A stretch of 64,000 bases of DNA, from contig DAOUFM010000165.1 of NCBI GenBank assembly GCA_034429975.1, forward strand, positions 1-64,000, in the 5' to 3' direction. This document shows, one piece after another, positions 8,220-17,147 of the stretch. The first letter of the stretch is position 1; each line of letters begins with the position of its first letter. The DNA is from UBA6170 sp034429975 (lineage in GTDB: Bacteria; Chloroflexota; Anaerolineae; Anaerolineales; Anaerolineaceae). The notes beneath the pieces are model-generated. The model did no database searches and was not told the DNA's origin. It worked only from the letters and a program-made list of their open reading frames with translations. The position numbers and the translations under genes are program-made.

Positions 8220-9278
8220 ATGAATAAAAATCAAAAAATATTCAGCTTCATGCTGATCGTACTTTTATTATTCAGTTTTTTTCAAATCTCCCCAACCCAC
8301 GCAGCTTCAACCAAACCCGTTACCGCAGATGATCTGATTACCTTGGTGAATAATTGGCGTGTTGGTTATGGGTTGCAGCCCCTCATTGTCGATCCCATTC
8401 TGATGGCATCTGCCTATGATACAGCCGTTACCATGGCGGTTAATGGGATGCGAAGCCATATTGGTAACGTCAGCGGTCGCATCGCTGCATATGGATATGG
8501 GGGCGGAGCGCAAGTATTTGCAACCGAGAACTTCGCGGTTGGCCCGGTTCCCATCGAAACGATCGCAAGCTGGTGGATGGACGAACAGCATCAATATCCT
8601 TCATCCAACCCGAATTACGTGCATATTGGCGCCGGGGTCTATCAATATGGGGATCGCACCTGGTATGTTGTCCATGCTGCCTACACCAGTGCGGACGCGA
8701 AGTACACACCCAACCCCACCCAATTAGCCAATAAAACCACCAGCACACCTCCTGTCTCACAATTGATCATACCAGTGAACACGGTGACACCCAACCAAAA
8801 TGGAGCTGTGATCCATGAAGTTCTACCCGGCCAGGCTTTATGGAGTATCGCCATCGCCTATAATACGAAAATCGAGAATATTATCCGCTTAAACAATTTA
8901 AATCCGGCTGATCCAACGATTTATATTGGCGATAAATTGTTAATTTTTGAAGCAAATCACACCGCTGAACCCACCGTGACCACTCCTACTATTGATCCCT
9001 CGGCTACAACCCCCACCCCATCGGCCACAATTACCGCAACGCGAACAAAGACAAGAACCGCCACAACCCTCCCAACACAAGTACCCGTCCAGGTCTCCGC
9101 GACACCAACACCAACTGAAACACTGGCGCAGAGATCTTCCTTCAATGGAATCTTTCAGAACAAAGTAATCGGCATTGTGTTGGTCTCGATCCTGGCGCTC
9201 GGTATCTTAATGATGGTCACGGGCAGTTTTGAGAAGCCTCCCAAACCACCTGATCACAAAGATGAGGATTCGGAATGA
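8220..9278 (+). CDS. Secreted CAP (SCP/PR1) domain protein with LysM and C-terminal anchor
   Basis: A 352-residue exported protein. A signal peptide covers residues 1-29 (cleavage near THAAS). A CAP/SCP-like domain spans about 34-158 (LITLVNNWRVGYGLQPL, MRSHIGNVSGRI, ATENFAVG, the WW motif in IASWWMDEQH, HIGAGVYQYG). A LysM peptidoglycan-binding module spans about 198-244 (VLPGQALWSIAIAYN, IIRLNNLNPADPTIYIGDKL). A Thr/Pro-rich linker and a hydrophobic helix near 318-336 follow, ending in a charged tail. The design suits a cell-wall-attached surface protein. CAP activity is unknown for most bacterial members. The stop codon overlaps the ppk start by 4 nt (ATGA), so the two genes are co-transcribed. 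Confidence 0.88.
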   Translation: MNKNQKIFSFMLIVLLLFSFFQISPTHAASTKPVTADDLITLVNNWRVGYGLQPLIVDPILMASAYDTAVTMAVNGMRSHIGNVSGRIAAYGYGGGAQVFATENFAVGPVPIETIASWWMDEQHQYPSSNPNYVHIGAGVYQYGDRTWYVVHAAYTSADAKYTPNPTQLANKTTSTPPVSQLIIPVNTVTPNQNGAVIHEVLPGQALWSIAIAYNTKIENIIRLNNLNPADPTIYIGDKLLIFEANHTAEPTVTTPTIDPSATTPTPSATITATRTKTRTATTLPTQVPVQVSATPTPTETLAQRSSFNGIFQNKVIGIVLVSILALGILMMVTGSFEKPPKPPDHKDEDSE

Positions 9279-11428
9279 GCGAAGAGCCAATTATCCCTGA
9301 AGAAGCTCCGGTATTGCTGGATGATCTGGATAACCCTGGCTATTACATCAACCGTGAATTGAGTATGCTTGAATTCCAACAGCGTGTGTTGGAAGAAGCA
9401 ATGGACGAACGGAATCCTTTGTTGGAACGTGTTAAATTTCTTTCCATTCTCAGCTCAAACCTGGATGAATTTTTTATGGTTCGGGTTGGCGGTCTGGTGA
9501 TGCAACGAATTGAAGGCGTCTACTCGCTCACCAAAGACGGTCTGACCCCACACCAACAACTGGTCGAAATTCGGAAGATCGCTAACAAATTGATGGTGGA
9601 TAGTCGCGAATACTGGCACAACACTCTGGAACCTTTATTGCAGAAAAACGGGATCCATATCCTCTCCTACAACGAAATTACGGATCGTCAACGTGAATTT
9701 GTCAATGCTTATTTCGAGGAAGTGGTTTACCCCACCCTGACACCCTTGGCATTTGATCCTGGGCATCCGTTTCCGCATATCTCCAACCTGAGTTTGAATT
9801 TGGCAGTCTCTATCCTTAACGAAGAACAGGAGGAACACTTCGCCCGAGTGAAAGTGCCTTCCTCCCTGCCGCAATTGGTGCCGATTAAACGTTCTTCCGG
9901 TGGTTATCGGCGTGATGGTTCACTCCCCAGGCATCATTACTTCATTTGGCTCAGTCATCTGGTGAAAGAAAACATGCAAAAGCTTTTTCCGGGCATGAAA
10001 ATTCTGGAAATTTACCCCTTCCATGTGACCCGGAATGCAGATTTTGAAATTCAGGAATTGGAAGCCGGCGATTTACTGGAAGTTATGGAAGAGAGTGTCC
10101 GTAACCGTCGTTTTGGTAAGGTGATTCGCCTGATTGTCGAAAAAAACATGCCTCTTCCCATTCAGGATTTACTGGCTCAAAACCTGGATATGGACAAACG
10201 CGATATTTATGCGCTGGATATTCCCATGAATATGCACAGTCTGTATGATCTATATCAGATTGATTTACCGCATCTAAAATACCGCCCTTTTATCCAATCT
10301 ATCCCGGAGCGTATCCGCCCTAAAGATGTTTTTAATGTCCCCTCCATTTTCAGTTCCATTCGCAGTCACGATATTTTGCTGCATCACCCTTACGATTCCT
10401 TCCTGCCAGTGATTGACTTTTTACAGGCAGCCGCCCGCGACCCCAATGTTTTGGCCATCAAGATGACCCTCTACCGGGTGGGCAACAATTCACCCATCGT
10501 AAAAGCCTTATTGGAAGCCCGCCGTGATTACGGAAAACAAGTCGCCGTGCTGGTGGAATTAAAAGCACGTTTTGACGAGGAAAGCAATATCGGCTGGGCA
10601 AAAATGCTTGAGCAGGAGGGTGTACATGTCACTTATGGGCTGATGGGTTTAAAGACACATTGCAAAATTGCCCTGGTGGTGCGCCATGAGGGCGAAAAAA
10701 TTCGCCGTTACATGCACCTGGGAACCGGTAATTATCACCATCTGACCGCCAATCAATACGAGGATATGGGATTGTTCACTGCCGACCCTGACATCGGAGC
10801 AGATGCGAGTGATCTTTTCAATTATCTTACCGGTTATTCTGCCAAGAAAGAATATCGAAAACTATTAATTGCTCCGATCAACCTGCGCCAGCGTTTTGAA
10901 GAAATGATCGATCGCGAGATTGCCTTGCATAAAAAGAAGAAAAATGGACGCCTGATCTTTAAAATGAATTCACTGGTTGACCCTGCCATCATTAAAAAGC
11001 TTTATCTGGCTTCCCAAACCGGCGTTAAAGTGGATTTGCTCGTGCGCGGAATTTGCTGCCTTAGACCCGGAATTAAAGGTCTAAGCGATAACATTCGGGT
11101 TGTCAGCATTTTAGGAAGGTTTCTCGAACACAGCCGCATTTATTATTTTCACAATAATGGTGAGGAAGAAATCTATCTGGGCAGCGCTGATTTGATGCCC
11201 CGCAATCTTAACCAGCGGGTGGAAATTCTGTTCCCGGTAGAAGATCGTGTTTTGATTCGTCAGATTCGCAAAAACATCCTGGATTTATACCTGTCCGATA
11301 ACACCAAAGCCAGAGTCATGAAGTCAGATGGGACTTACGTGCGGCTCAAAGCACACAATTCCCGCCAAGCAAAAAACGCACAACAAATCTTTATCGAACG
11401 AGCAAATCGCAAAAACCAGTCAACTTGA
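9275..11428 (+). CDS. ppk1: Polyphosphate kinase 1
   Basis: Reversibly polymerises the gamma-phosphate of ATP into polyphosphate at the inner face of the membrane. All family features are present over 717 residues: the N-terminal YINRELSMLEFQQRVLEEA and SNLDEFFMVRVGG, the phosphohistidine region RRYMHLGTGNYHHLTANQY, and the second catalytic His in LEHSRIYYFHNN, followed by IYLGSADLMPRNLNQRVE. The ATG overlaps the end of the CAP-LysM gene, so the start relies on translational coupling. Polyphosphate storage is frequent in sludge-dwelling Chloroflexota, but the habitat cannot be read from this gene alone. Confidence 0.97.
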   Translation: MSEEPIIPEEAPVLLDDLDNPGYYINRELSMLEFQQRVLEEAMDERNPLLERVKFLSILSSNLDEFFMVRVGGLVMQRIEGVYSLTKDGLTPHQQLVEIRKIANKLMVDSREYWHNTLEPLLQKNGIHILSYNEITDRQREFVNAYFEEVVYPTLTPLAFDPGHPFPHISNLSLNLAVSILNEEQEEHFARVKVPSSLPQLVPIKRSSGGYRRDGSLPRHHYFIWLSHLVKENMQKLFPGMKILEIYPFHVTRNADFEIQELEAGDLLEVMEESVRNRRFGKVIRLIVEKNMPLPIQDLLAQNLDMDKRDIYALDIPMNMHSLYDLYQIDLPHLKYRPFIQSIPERIRPKDVFNVPSIFSSIRSHDILLHHPYDSFLPVIDFLQAAARDPNVLAIKMTLYRVGNNSPIVKALLEARRDYGKQVAVLVELKARFDEESNIGWAKMLEQEGVHVTYGLMGLKTHCKIALVVRHEGEKIRRYMHLGTGNYHHLTANQYEDMGLFTADPDIGADASDLFNYLTGYSAKKEYRKLLIAPINLRQRFEEMIDREIALHKKKKNGRLIFKMNSLVDPAIIKKLYLASQTGVKVDLLVRGICCLRPGIKGLSDNIRVVSILGRFLEHSRIYYFHNNGEEEIYLGSADLMPRNLNQRVEILFPVEDRVLIRQIRKNILDLYLSDNTKARVMKSDGTYVRLKAHNSRQAKNAQQIFIERANRKNQST

Positions 11429-11444
11429 TAATGGAGGTGTTTTT

Positions 11445-12458
11445 ATGTCAGTCGTGCCTGTCTCTCCTGTTTACACGCCCAACCCTGATCGTTATGAGGG
11501 AATAGAATATCGCCGCTGTGGCCGCAGCGGTATTCAGCTTCCTTTGGTTTCGTTGGGTTTGTGGCATAATTTTGGTGGTGTTGACACACTGGAAAACTGT
11601 CGTGCCATGGCCCGGACAGCTTTTGATCTGGGGATCACCCATTTCGATCTAGCTAACAATTACGGCCCACCTTATGGCAGCGCTGAAGAAACTTTCGGAA
11701 AAATTCTGACAAAGGATTTACGCCCCTACCGGGATGAATTAATCATCTCCAGCAAAGCTGGCTACGATATGTGGCCCGGGCCTTATGGAGATTGGGGTTC
11801 AAGAAAATATCTGGTTTCCAGCCTGGACCAGAGCTTGAAACGTATGGGGCTGGAGTATGTTGACATTTTTTACCATCACCGTCCCGACCCGGACACGCCC
11901 CTGGAAGAAACAATGGGCGCTTTGGATTTTATTGTGCGCAGCGGTAGAGCTCTTTATGTAGGGATTTCTAATTATCATCCTAAAGAAGCGCGCGCAGCCA
12001 TCCAGATTTTACACCAGTTGGGCACGCCCTGCCTGATTTCTCAGCCAAATTACAGCCTGTTCGACCGTTGGATTGAACGGGAGTTGATTGACGTGCTCGC
12101 GGAAGAAGGAGTCGGCTGTATTGTTTTCTCTCCTCTGGAGCAAGGCATTTTGACAAATAAATACCTGCATGGTATCCCAGCCGATTCACGTGCCGGTAAA
12201 CCAGTGACTTATTTACAACCCGAAGATATAACCGCAGGCACCCTTGAGAAGGTCAGCCATTTAGACCTGCTTGCCAAAGAGCTCAATCTTTCGCTGGCTC
12301 AAATGGCGATTAAATGGGTCTTGCGTCAGCGCGTGATAACGTCTGCCTTAATTGGCGCTTCCCATCCCGCTCAAATTGAGGAAATCGTAGCCGGAGTCAA
12401 CCAGCCTGCTTTGACAAAGGAAACGTTGGAAAAAATTGAGAATATCCTGTCCGGATAA
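11445..12458 (+). CDS. Aldo/keto reductase, YghZ-type (L-glyceraldehyde 3-phosphate reductase-like)
   Basis: A 337-residue NADPH-dependent aldo/keto reductase. The catalytic tetrad is visible: Asp and Tyr in HFDLANNYGPPYGSAEE, Lys in IISSKAGYDMWPGPYGDW and His in VDIFYHHRPDPDTP. The WPGPYGDWGSRKYL segment is characteristic of the YghZ/Gpr subgroup, which detoxifies L-glyceraldehyde 3-phosphate and methylglyoxal. The start is the ATG at 11445, preceded by TGGAGG; the frame extends upstream into ppk1, but that part lacks a ribosome-binding site. It follows ppk1 by 16 nt and is probably in the same operon. Confidence 0.92.
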   Translation: MSVVPVSPVYTPNPDRYEGIEYRRCGRSGIQLPLVSLGLWHNFGGVDTLENCRAMARTAFDLGITHFDLANNYGPPYGSAEETFGKILTKDLRPYRDELIISSKAGYDMWPGPYGDWGSRKYLVSSLDQSLKRMGLEYVDIFYHHRPDPDTPLEETMGALDFIVRSGRALYVGISNYHPKEARAAIQILHQLGTPCLISQPNYSLFDRWIERELIDVLAEEGVGCIVFSPLEQGILTNKYLHGIPADSRAGKPVTYLQPEDITAGTLEKVSHLDLLAKELNLSLAQMAIKWVLRQRVITSALIGASHPAQIEEIVAGVNQPALTKETLEKIENILSG

Positions 12459-12461
12459 GCT

Positions 12462-12917
12462 TTGTCCTGTTTAACTGAAATCACCAACTACCTTGAAATT
12501 TTTCCCTGGTTAGGCACGGCTGGAATGCCTACGAAGAATCAATTCGCATGTATTGCGAAAAATGGGTTTCAAGTCGTGATCAATCTGGCTCTGGAAAACT
12601 CACCGGGAGCCATTCTTCAGGAAGAAACGATCGTTCGCCAATTGGGGATGCAATACATCCATATTCCGGTTCAATGGAACCAACCGGATAGAGCGGATCT
12701 CACCCAATTCTTCCAGGCGATGGTAGAAAACCAGGAAAAGAAAATTTTTGTTCATTGTGTGATGAATATGCGTGTTTCCGTCTTTGTGTATTTATTTCGG
12801 GTTTTACACTTCAAAGAAAAAGCCGATCTGGGTTATGCGGATATTTTAAAAATCTGGCAACCGAATGTAATCTGGCAGAATTTTATTCAATCAAACCTTG
12901 ACAACCAGCCTGATTAA
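12462..12917 (+). CDS. Protein tyrosine phosphatase-like (BLH/DSP-type) small protein
   Basis: A 151-residue protein of the protein-tyrosine-phosphatase fold, closest in pattern to the small beta-lactamase-hydrolase-like/DSP group. The beta-strand plus P-loop is seen as IFVHCVMNMRVSVFVYLFR, with the presumed catalytic Cys near residue 101. The loop has Cys-X4-Arg spacing, one residue shorter than classical CX5R phosphatases and like the rhodanese-type CRSGTR loop. Gly is replaced by Asn. Phosphatase activity is therefore uncertain. Translation probably begins at TTG, 3 nt after the reductase stop, indicating coupling. An alternative is a sulfur-transfer or pseudo-phosphatase role. Confidence 0.72.
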   Translation: MSCLTEITNYLEIFPWLGTAGMPTKNQFACIAKNGFQVVINLALENSPGAILQEETIVRQLGMQYIHIPVQWNQPDRADLTQFFQAMVENQEKKIFVHCVMNMRVSVFVYLFRVLHFKEKADLGYADILKIWQPNVIWQNFIQSNLDNQPD

Positions 12918-12922
12918 ATGTC

Positions 12923-14050
12923 TTACATAGCTTCTTTAATCAGCGCGACTGCCTGGGTTATTTGATCCCGGGTTGTCTCCCGCCCAACCGAGAAGCGGAC
13001 TGTTCCTTGTGCCCATTTATCCGGAACGTGCAGCGCTTTTAAAACAGAAGAAATCGTCACTAAATCTGCATGACAGGCAGAACCAGCCGAGACAGCTACT
13101 TCATTTCCAATCTTTACGATTAAATCGTGAGCATTGACCTCCAAAAACCCCACACTGAGGGTATTTGGCAGGCATTCTGTTGGGTGTCCATTCAGACGAA
13201 TATTATTTTCTCCCAGGGCAATTTTTAAAGATGCAAAAAGGAAATCTTTCATCTTTTGGTAATGACGTTGATATTTTCTCAGGTTTTCATTGATAAGTTT
13301 GCATGCTTCACCGAAACCAGCAATTTCCAGAACGTTCTCTGTTCCGGGGCGTCTGCCTCTTTCATGCCCAGCTCCAAACATTAAATTCTTAATCTCAATC
13401 CCTTCTCGCACATACAACGCTCCAATTCCTTTGGGAGCATAAAGTTTATGCCCTGCAACCGAAAGCATATCCACCCCCAATTCATCCACCAGTACCGGAA
13501 TTTTTCCAACCGATTGAGCTGCATCGGTGTGAAAAGCAATCCCATACTTTCTGGCAATCCTCGTTAGCTCGGGGATTCTTTGAATGGTGCCTACTTCATT
13601 GTTGGCGTGCATAATCGTGATTAATATTGTATCCGGGCGGATTTCTTTTTCCAGATCTTCCGGCATCACCTGACCAAAAGAATCCACTGGCAAGACGGTT
13701 AAATCAAACCCTTCCCGTTCCAGTTCCAGGCATACTTCCAGCACTGACGGGTGTTCAATGGCCGAGGTGATAATATGGTTGCCTTTCCTGCGATTCTGAT
13801 AACAATACCCGCGGATGGCGTGATTGTTAGATTCTGTTCCGCCACTGGTAAAGATAATTTCCTCCGGGTCACAGCCTAACAAAGCGGCTACATCTTTATG
13901 GGAATTATCAACCACCGTTTTTGCTATCGAGCCTAAAAAATGACTGCTGGAAGGGTTTGCATAAAAATCATCCAGTAATGGAAGCATAGCAAATTTCACT
14001 TCCTTTGCGATGGGTGTGGTCGCATTATAGTCCAGGTAAATCGGCAGCAT
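12923..14050 (-). CDS. Cysteine desulfurase (NifS/IscS family)
   Basis: PLP enzyme that removes sulfur from cysteine for Fe-S clusters or tRNA thiolation. The 375-residue protein shows IYLDYNATTP at the N-terminus, TSGGTESNNHAI, HTDAAQSVGK, the PLP-lysine motif SVAGHKLYAPKG, RPGTENV and the catalytic-Cys loop SAGSACHADL. The start at 14050 is backed by GAAGGAG 8 nt upstream; the ATG at 14101 would overlap the preceding gene by 32 nt and is less likely. No iscU-type scaffold lies next to it. It follows a DUF4180 gene on the same strand. It could serve the Sdh Fe-S protein and MiaB encoded in this window. Confidence 0.95.
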   Translation of the reverse strand: MLPIYLDYNATTPIAKEVKFAMLPLLDDFYANPSSSHFLGSIAKTVVDNSHKDVAALLGCDPEEIIFTSGGTESNNHAIRGYCYQNRRKGNHIITSAIEHPSVLEVCLELEREGFDLTVLPVDSFGQVMPEDLEKEIRPDTILITIMHANNEVGTIQRIPELTRIARKYGIAFHTDAAQSVGKIPVLVDELGVDMLSVAGHKLYAPKGIGALYVREGIEIKNLMFGAGHERGRRPGTENVLEIAGFGEACKLINENLRKYQRHYQKMKDFLFASLKIALGENNIRLNGHPTECLPNTLSVGFLEVNAHDLIVKIGNEVAVSAGSACHADLVTISSVLKALHVPDKWAQGTVRFSVGRETTRDQITQAVALIKEAM

Positions 14051-14069
14051 GCTTTTCTCCTTCCTTCTT

Positions 14070-14435
14070 TTAACGAGGTGTAAATAACCATTTTTCTGCA
14101 TTTGTAAGAGTTTTAAAAAAACGAATCTCAGCGCTTTTCTCCTGGTTTTTCATCAATTCCAGAAAACTCTTATCAACTATTTTCCGATCATCTACAATAA
14201 AAGCAGTTTTAATCTGACTTGTGGACAATTGTAAAAAGATCCTTTCCAATAACCCTGTTTTCAAATCAAAAAAATCAGGGTCTAATTCAGTCTCGAAAAT
14301 CACCAGACCGCTGGATTTAATTTCAAATACAAAAGATAACAAGTCATTCACATCTTTTTCACTGGAAATCGTCCCTGAACCTGGCAGACAAATCACATAA
14401 TTTCCCTGTTCAGTGTGAATATTAAGCCCTTGCAT
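14070..14435 (-). CDS. DUF4180 domain protein
   Basis: A 121-residue protein matching DUF4180 (PF13788) by pattern: GTISSEKDVNDLLSF, the hallmark LDPDFFDLKTGLLERI and IKTAFIVDD. The predicted alternating alpha/beta layout recalls STAS-like folds. The function of the family is unknown. It lies 19 nt upstream of the cysteine desulfurase start, so the two are probably co-transcribed. A terminator upstream at 14471-14495 separates it from the ABC transporter operon, and TATTATAA just after that hairpin may be its -10 box. Confidence 0.85.
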   Translation of the reverse strand: MQGLNIHTEQGNYVICLPGSGTISSEKDVNDLLSFVFEIKSSGLVIFETELDPDFFDLKTGLLERIFLQLSTSQIKTAFIVDDRKIVDKSFLELMKNQEKSAEIRFFKTLTNAEKWLFTPR

Positions 14436-14470
14436 TGTTATCTCTTCGAAACCTTTCTTTTTATAATACT

Positions 14471-14495
14471 AAAAAAGAATTACCAGGTGTAATTC
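14471..14495 (-). terminator. Terminator of the ABC importer operon
   Basis: On the minus strand GAATTAC and GTAATTC form a 7-bp stem with a 5-nt loop and run into TTTTTT. It lies between the permease stop and the DUF4180 start. Confidence 0.85.
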
Positions 14496-14506
14496 TGTTT
14501 CTTCCT

Positions 14507-15247
14507 TTAATTGGCAAATTGCCAGGGACTCAACTTCTTTTCCAACCAGTCCACCACGAAATATAAGCCGAATCCCAAAATACTCATGGCAACCACGCCA
14601 GCATACATGGCCGGATAATCGAACAAAGTAGAGCCTTTTAAATAAATATAGTACCCTAACCCTTTTTGGGTGGCAAATAATTCTGCCACATATAAAACTG
14701 CCACCGCCGTGCCGACCGATTGTCTTAACGCAGTCAAAATTGCCGGGATACTGGCTGGCAAATACACAAAGCGGAACAAAGCCCGCCTACCAGCCCCCAA
14801 GCTCAGGACGCTCTGCAGCAACTCCGGGCGAATGGCGGCTGCCTGATCACGCACCAATACCAAAATCTGAAAGAACAGCACCAGAAAGATCATAAAGATC
14901 TTGGAAACATTCCCGATACCTAAAAATAAGACGATCACCGGGATAAGCACCACTTTCGGAATCGGGTACAATAAATAAATCAGCGGGGCAAAAATCTTAT
15001 TTAGGGATTTCGACTGTCCCAGAATCAGCCCTAACGGAGAGGAGATCAAAATTGCTAACAGCGTACTGGCAAAGACACGCCAGAAGCTGGCCAGAAAATG
15101 AGCTGGCAAATCCCGCCCCATTTCCCGAATGAACGCCTTGCCCACTTCCCATGGAGAAGGCAGAATATCCAGGTGAACGATCCACGCTAGAACCTGCCAG
15201 AAAAGGATCAGGATAAGAAGCGCTAACAAAACGGAACGCGTACGCAT
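14507..15247 (-). CDS. ABC transporter permease (SsuC/TauC/nitrate-type)
   Basis: A 246-residue inner-membrane permease of the BPD_transp_1 type with about six hydrophobic segments. The cytoplasmic EAA loop that docks on the ATPase is seen as LSLGAGRRALFRFVYLP. Pairing with a TauB/SsuB-type ATPase and an NMT1-type binding protein places it in the family that imports sulfonates, nitrate, bicarbonate or thiamine precursors. Its ATG overlaps the ATPase stop (TGATG), so the genes are translationally coupled. The substrate cannot be decided from sequence. Confidence 0.9.
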   Translation of the reverse strand: MRTRSVLLALLILILFWQVLAWIVHLDILPSPWEVGKAFIREMGRDLPAHFLASFWRVFASTLLAILISSPLGLILGQSKSLNKIFAPLIYLLYPIPKVVLIPVIVLFLGIGNVSKIFMIFLVLFFQILVLVRDQAAAIRPELLQSVLSLGAGRRALFRFVYLPASIPAILTALRQSVGTAVAVLYVAELFATQKGLGYYIYLKGSTLFDYPAMYAGVVAMSILGFGLYFVVDWLEKKLSPWQFAN

Positions 15248-16008
15248 CAGCTACCTATTTGCCCCCTTAATTCCGAGCAGATTTGCAGATAAGTCGGGTC
15301 GGATTGAAAACCCGGGCGGCCAAAACTGGGGTTATCAAGAACGATCGTCTCTTGATTGGGTGGTGTTTTCAATAACAAAATCTTTTGACCCAAAATGGCA
15401 GCTTCTTCGATCAAATGTGTAACGGTGATCATCGTTAATTGATGTTCCTGCCATAATTCGATAACCAGATTTTGCAGGTCTGCCCGGGTAGGTGCATCCA
15501 ATGACGAAAAAGGTTCGTCCATTAAAAGGATATCCGGTTGCAACACCAGCGTCCTGGCAATTGCACAGCGCTGGCGTTGACCGCCGGAGAGCTGACCAGG
15601 GAATTTTTTAGCCTGTTCCGCCAACCCTAAACGCTCCAACCATTTCTCCACATCATTTTCCGAGACGTTGGATTTTAACGGTGCATGTTTTCCATCCGGA
15701 CCGTAAAAGCGGCGGATGTCCAGCCCCAGACTCACATTTTCCCGCACAGTTGCCCAGGGCAGCAATCCGTAATCCTGAATAATCAGCCCGGTCTGTGGAC
15801 GCGGGCGTGTTAATGGTTTTTCATCCACTAAAATCTGACCGGCTTTCGGGAAACGTAAACCCGCCAGACAAGAAAGCAGCGTACTCTTCCCGCAGCCTGA
15901 GGGACCTAAAATCGTCCAGGCTTCGCCTTGATTGACTGACCAGTTAAAGTTTTGGAAGACAGTTTGGCCGCCGGTATATTCAAAGCTAAGGTTCTGGACT
16001 TTGATCAT
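15247..16008 (-). CDS. ABC transporter ATP-binding protein (SsuB/TauB-type)
   Basis: A 253-residue ATPase. Walker A is GPSGCGKST, the Q-loop is LIIQDYGLLPWATV, the signature is LSGGQRQRCAIAR and Walker B is DILLMDEPFSSLD, followed by the switch His in MITVTHLIEEA. The DYGLLPW Q-loop is typical of the nitrate/sulfonate/taurine class. It is the middle gene of the three-gene importer: 19 nt after the binding protein and overlapping the permease start. Confidence 0.96.
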   Translation of the reverse strand: MIKVQNLSFEYTGGQTVFQNFNWSVNQGEAWTILGPSGCGKSTLLSCLAGLRFPKAGQILVDEKPLTRPRPQTGLIIQDYGLLPWATVRENVSLGLDIRRFYGPDGKHAPLKSNVSENDVEKWLERLGLAEQAKKFPGQLSGGQRQRCAIARTLVLQPDILLMDEPFSSLDAPTRADLQNLVIELWQEHQLTMITVTHLIEEAAILGQKILLLKTPPNQETIVLDNPSFGRPGFQSDPTYLQICSELRGQIGS

Positions 16009-16027
16009 CGCTAATAGGCGCTGCTAA

Positions 16028-16996
16028 TCAGGGTAAGTAATCAGCGCTGATGCAGCGTTCGTAAGGGACATCCTCACTGAGCAAGTTCTTTTCCTTCGCC
16101 CAGGTCAGCACATCATCATATTGGGATTGAGAGGGAACTCCGGCAGTCACAAAGGCGGGTACTTGAAATTTCCCCTGTAATGGAGCCGGTAGGATGTTGT
16201 TTTCAACCAGCGTTCCTTCCCATTTACCCGGGTCAGTATTGATAATTTGCACCGCTTCTTCCAGCGCAGCCAGAAAAGCTTTCACTGCTTCCGGATTAGC
16301 TGATAAATAATCATTGCGAAAAGCGATCGTGCTGTGGCTGTATTCCGGGTATTTATTGTCTGCCAGAACCACCGCTGCACCCTGTAAGGCTAATAAAGAA
16401 GCGACTGGCTCGGGCATGGTGCCGGCTGCCAGCTCGCCATTGCTGAGCAAGGTCACCCGATCCGGGATTTTAGGCACTGCGATCGTCGCAATCTCCCCCG
16501 GCAGGAAACCCTCGCGCTGCAGCATCCGATCGGTCAGATAAGCGATCACCGTGCCTTCTGAAATCCCAATCGGCACATTTTTCAATTGGTCTACCGTGGT
16601 AATTCCGCTCTTTTCCGATGCGATAATGCTGAATAAAGCCGTATCAGCCGTGGCAGCCCGGGCAAAGCGTACAATCACAATGTTTTGGTCTTTTTTGTTA
16701 CTGAGAATGGTGGTGAGCACCTCATTAATCATCCCATCGACTTGCTTGGCGGCGATCAACTGATCCCGCTCCGGGCCGGAACTGACCGGCACCAGTTCTA
16801 CATTTAAATTGTGTTTTGTGAACAGCCCCTCTTGCTGGGCAACGTACATCGGCAGGGAATCGATAATGGGCAAAACTGAAAATTTAAGTTGATAGGTTTC
16901 TGCTTTTTTTGGGGTGCAAGCCGCCGAGAAAACCATCACCATTAAAAATAAACTCATAAGGTGAAACCAACGGGATAATCGAATGCTCTTTTTCAT
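16028..16996 (-). CDS. ABC transporter substrate-binding lipoprotein (NMT1/SsuA-like)
   Basis: A 322-residue lipoprotein and the first gene of the importer operon. The signal peptide ends in the lipobox FSAAC. The mature part begins like NMT1/SsuA proteins (LKFSVLPIIDSLPMYVAQQE, GLFTKHNLNVELVPVSSG) and contains QLKNVPIGISEGTVIAYL. The start at 16996 is preceded by GGAGAA; an upstream ATG at 17032 would spoil the signal peptide. No thiamine riboswitch or other leader is seen upstream, so a thiamine-precursor role has no support from regulation. The ligand is unknown. Confidence 0.87.
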   Translation of the reverse strand: MKKSIRLSRWFHLMSLFLMVMVFSAACTPKKAETYQLKFSVLPIIDSLPMYVAQQEGLFTKHNLNVELVPVSSGPERDQLIAAKQVDGMINEVLTTILSNKKDQNIVIVRFARAATADTALFSIIASEKSGITTVDQLKNVPIGISEGTVIAYLTDRMLQREGFLPGEIATIAVPKIPDRVTLLSNGELAAGTMPEPVASLLALQGAAVVLADNKYPEYSHSTIAFRNDYLSANPEAVKAFLAALEEAVQIINTDPGKWEGTLVENNILPAPLQGKFQVPAFVTAGVPSQSQYDDVLTWAKEKNLLSEDVPYERCISADYLP

Positions 16997-17147
16997 GGAA
17001 TCGGTTCTCCAAAATAGTACTAAAGCCAGCATCGCAATTATACCTTAGACAGTTTTTTTAAGAATTAAGATTTCATGGCAGAAATAATTTTTATTTTTAA
17101 TCAATCGTTGCTACAATAAAATTCTAAATTAATAAAGGAGGTCGAAA

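Noticed and set aside
16997..17147. TPP riboswitch before the ABC importer
   Set aside because: No THI-box-like sequences were visible upstream of the binding-protein gene.
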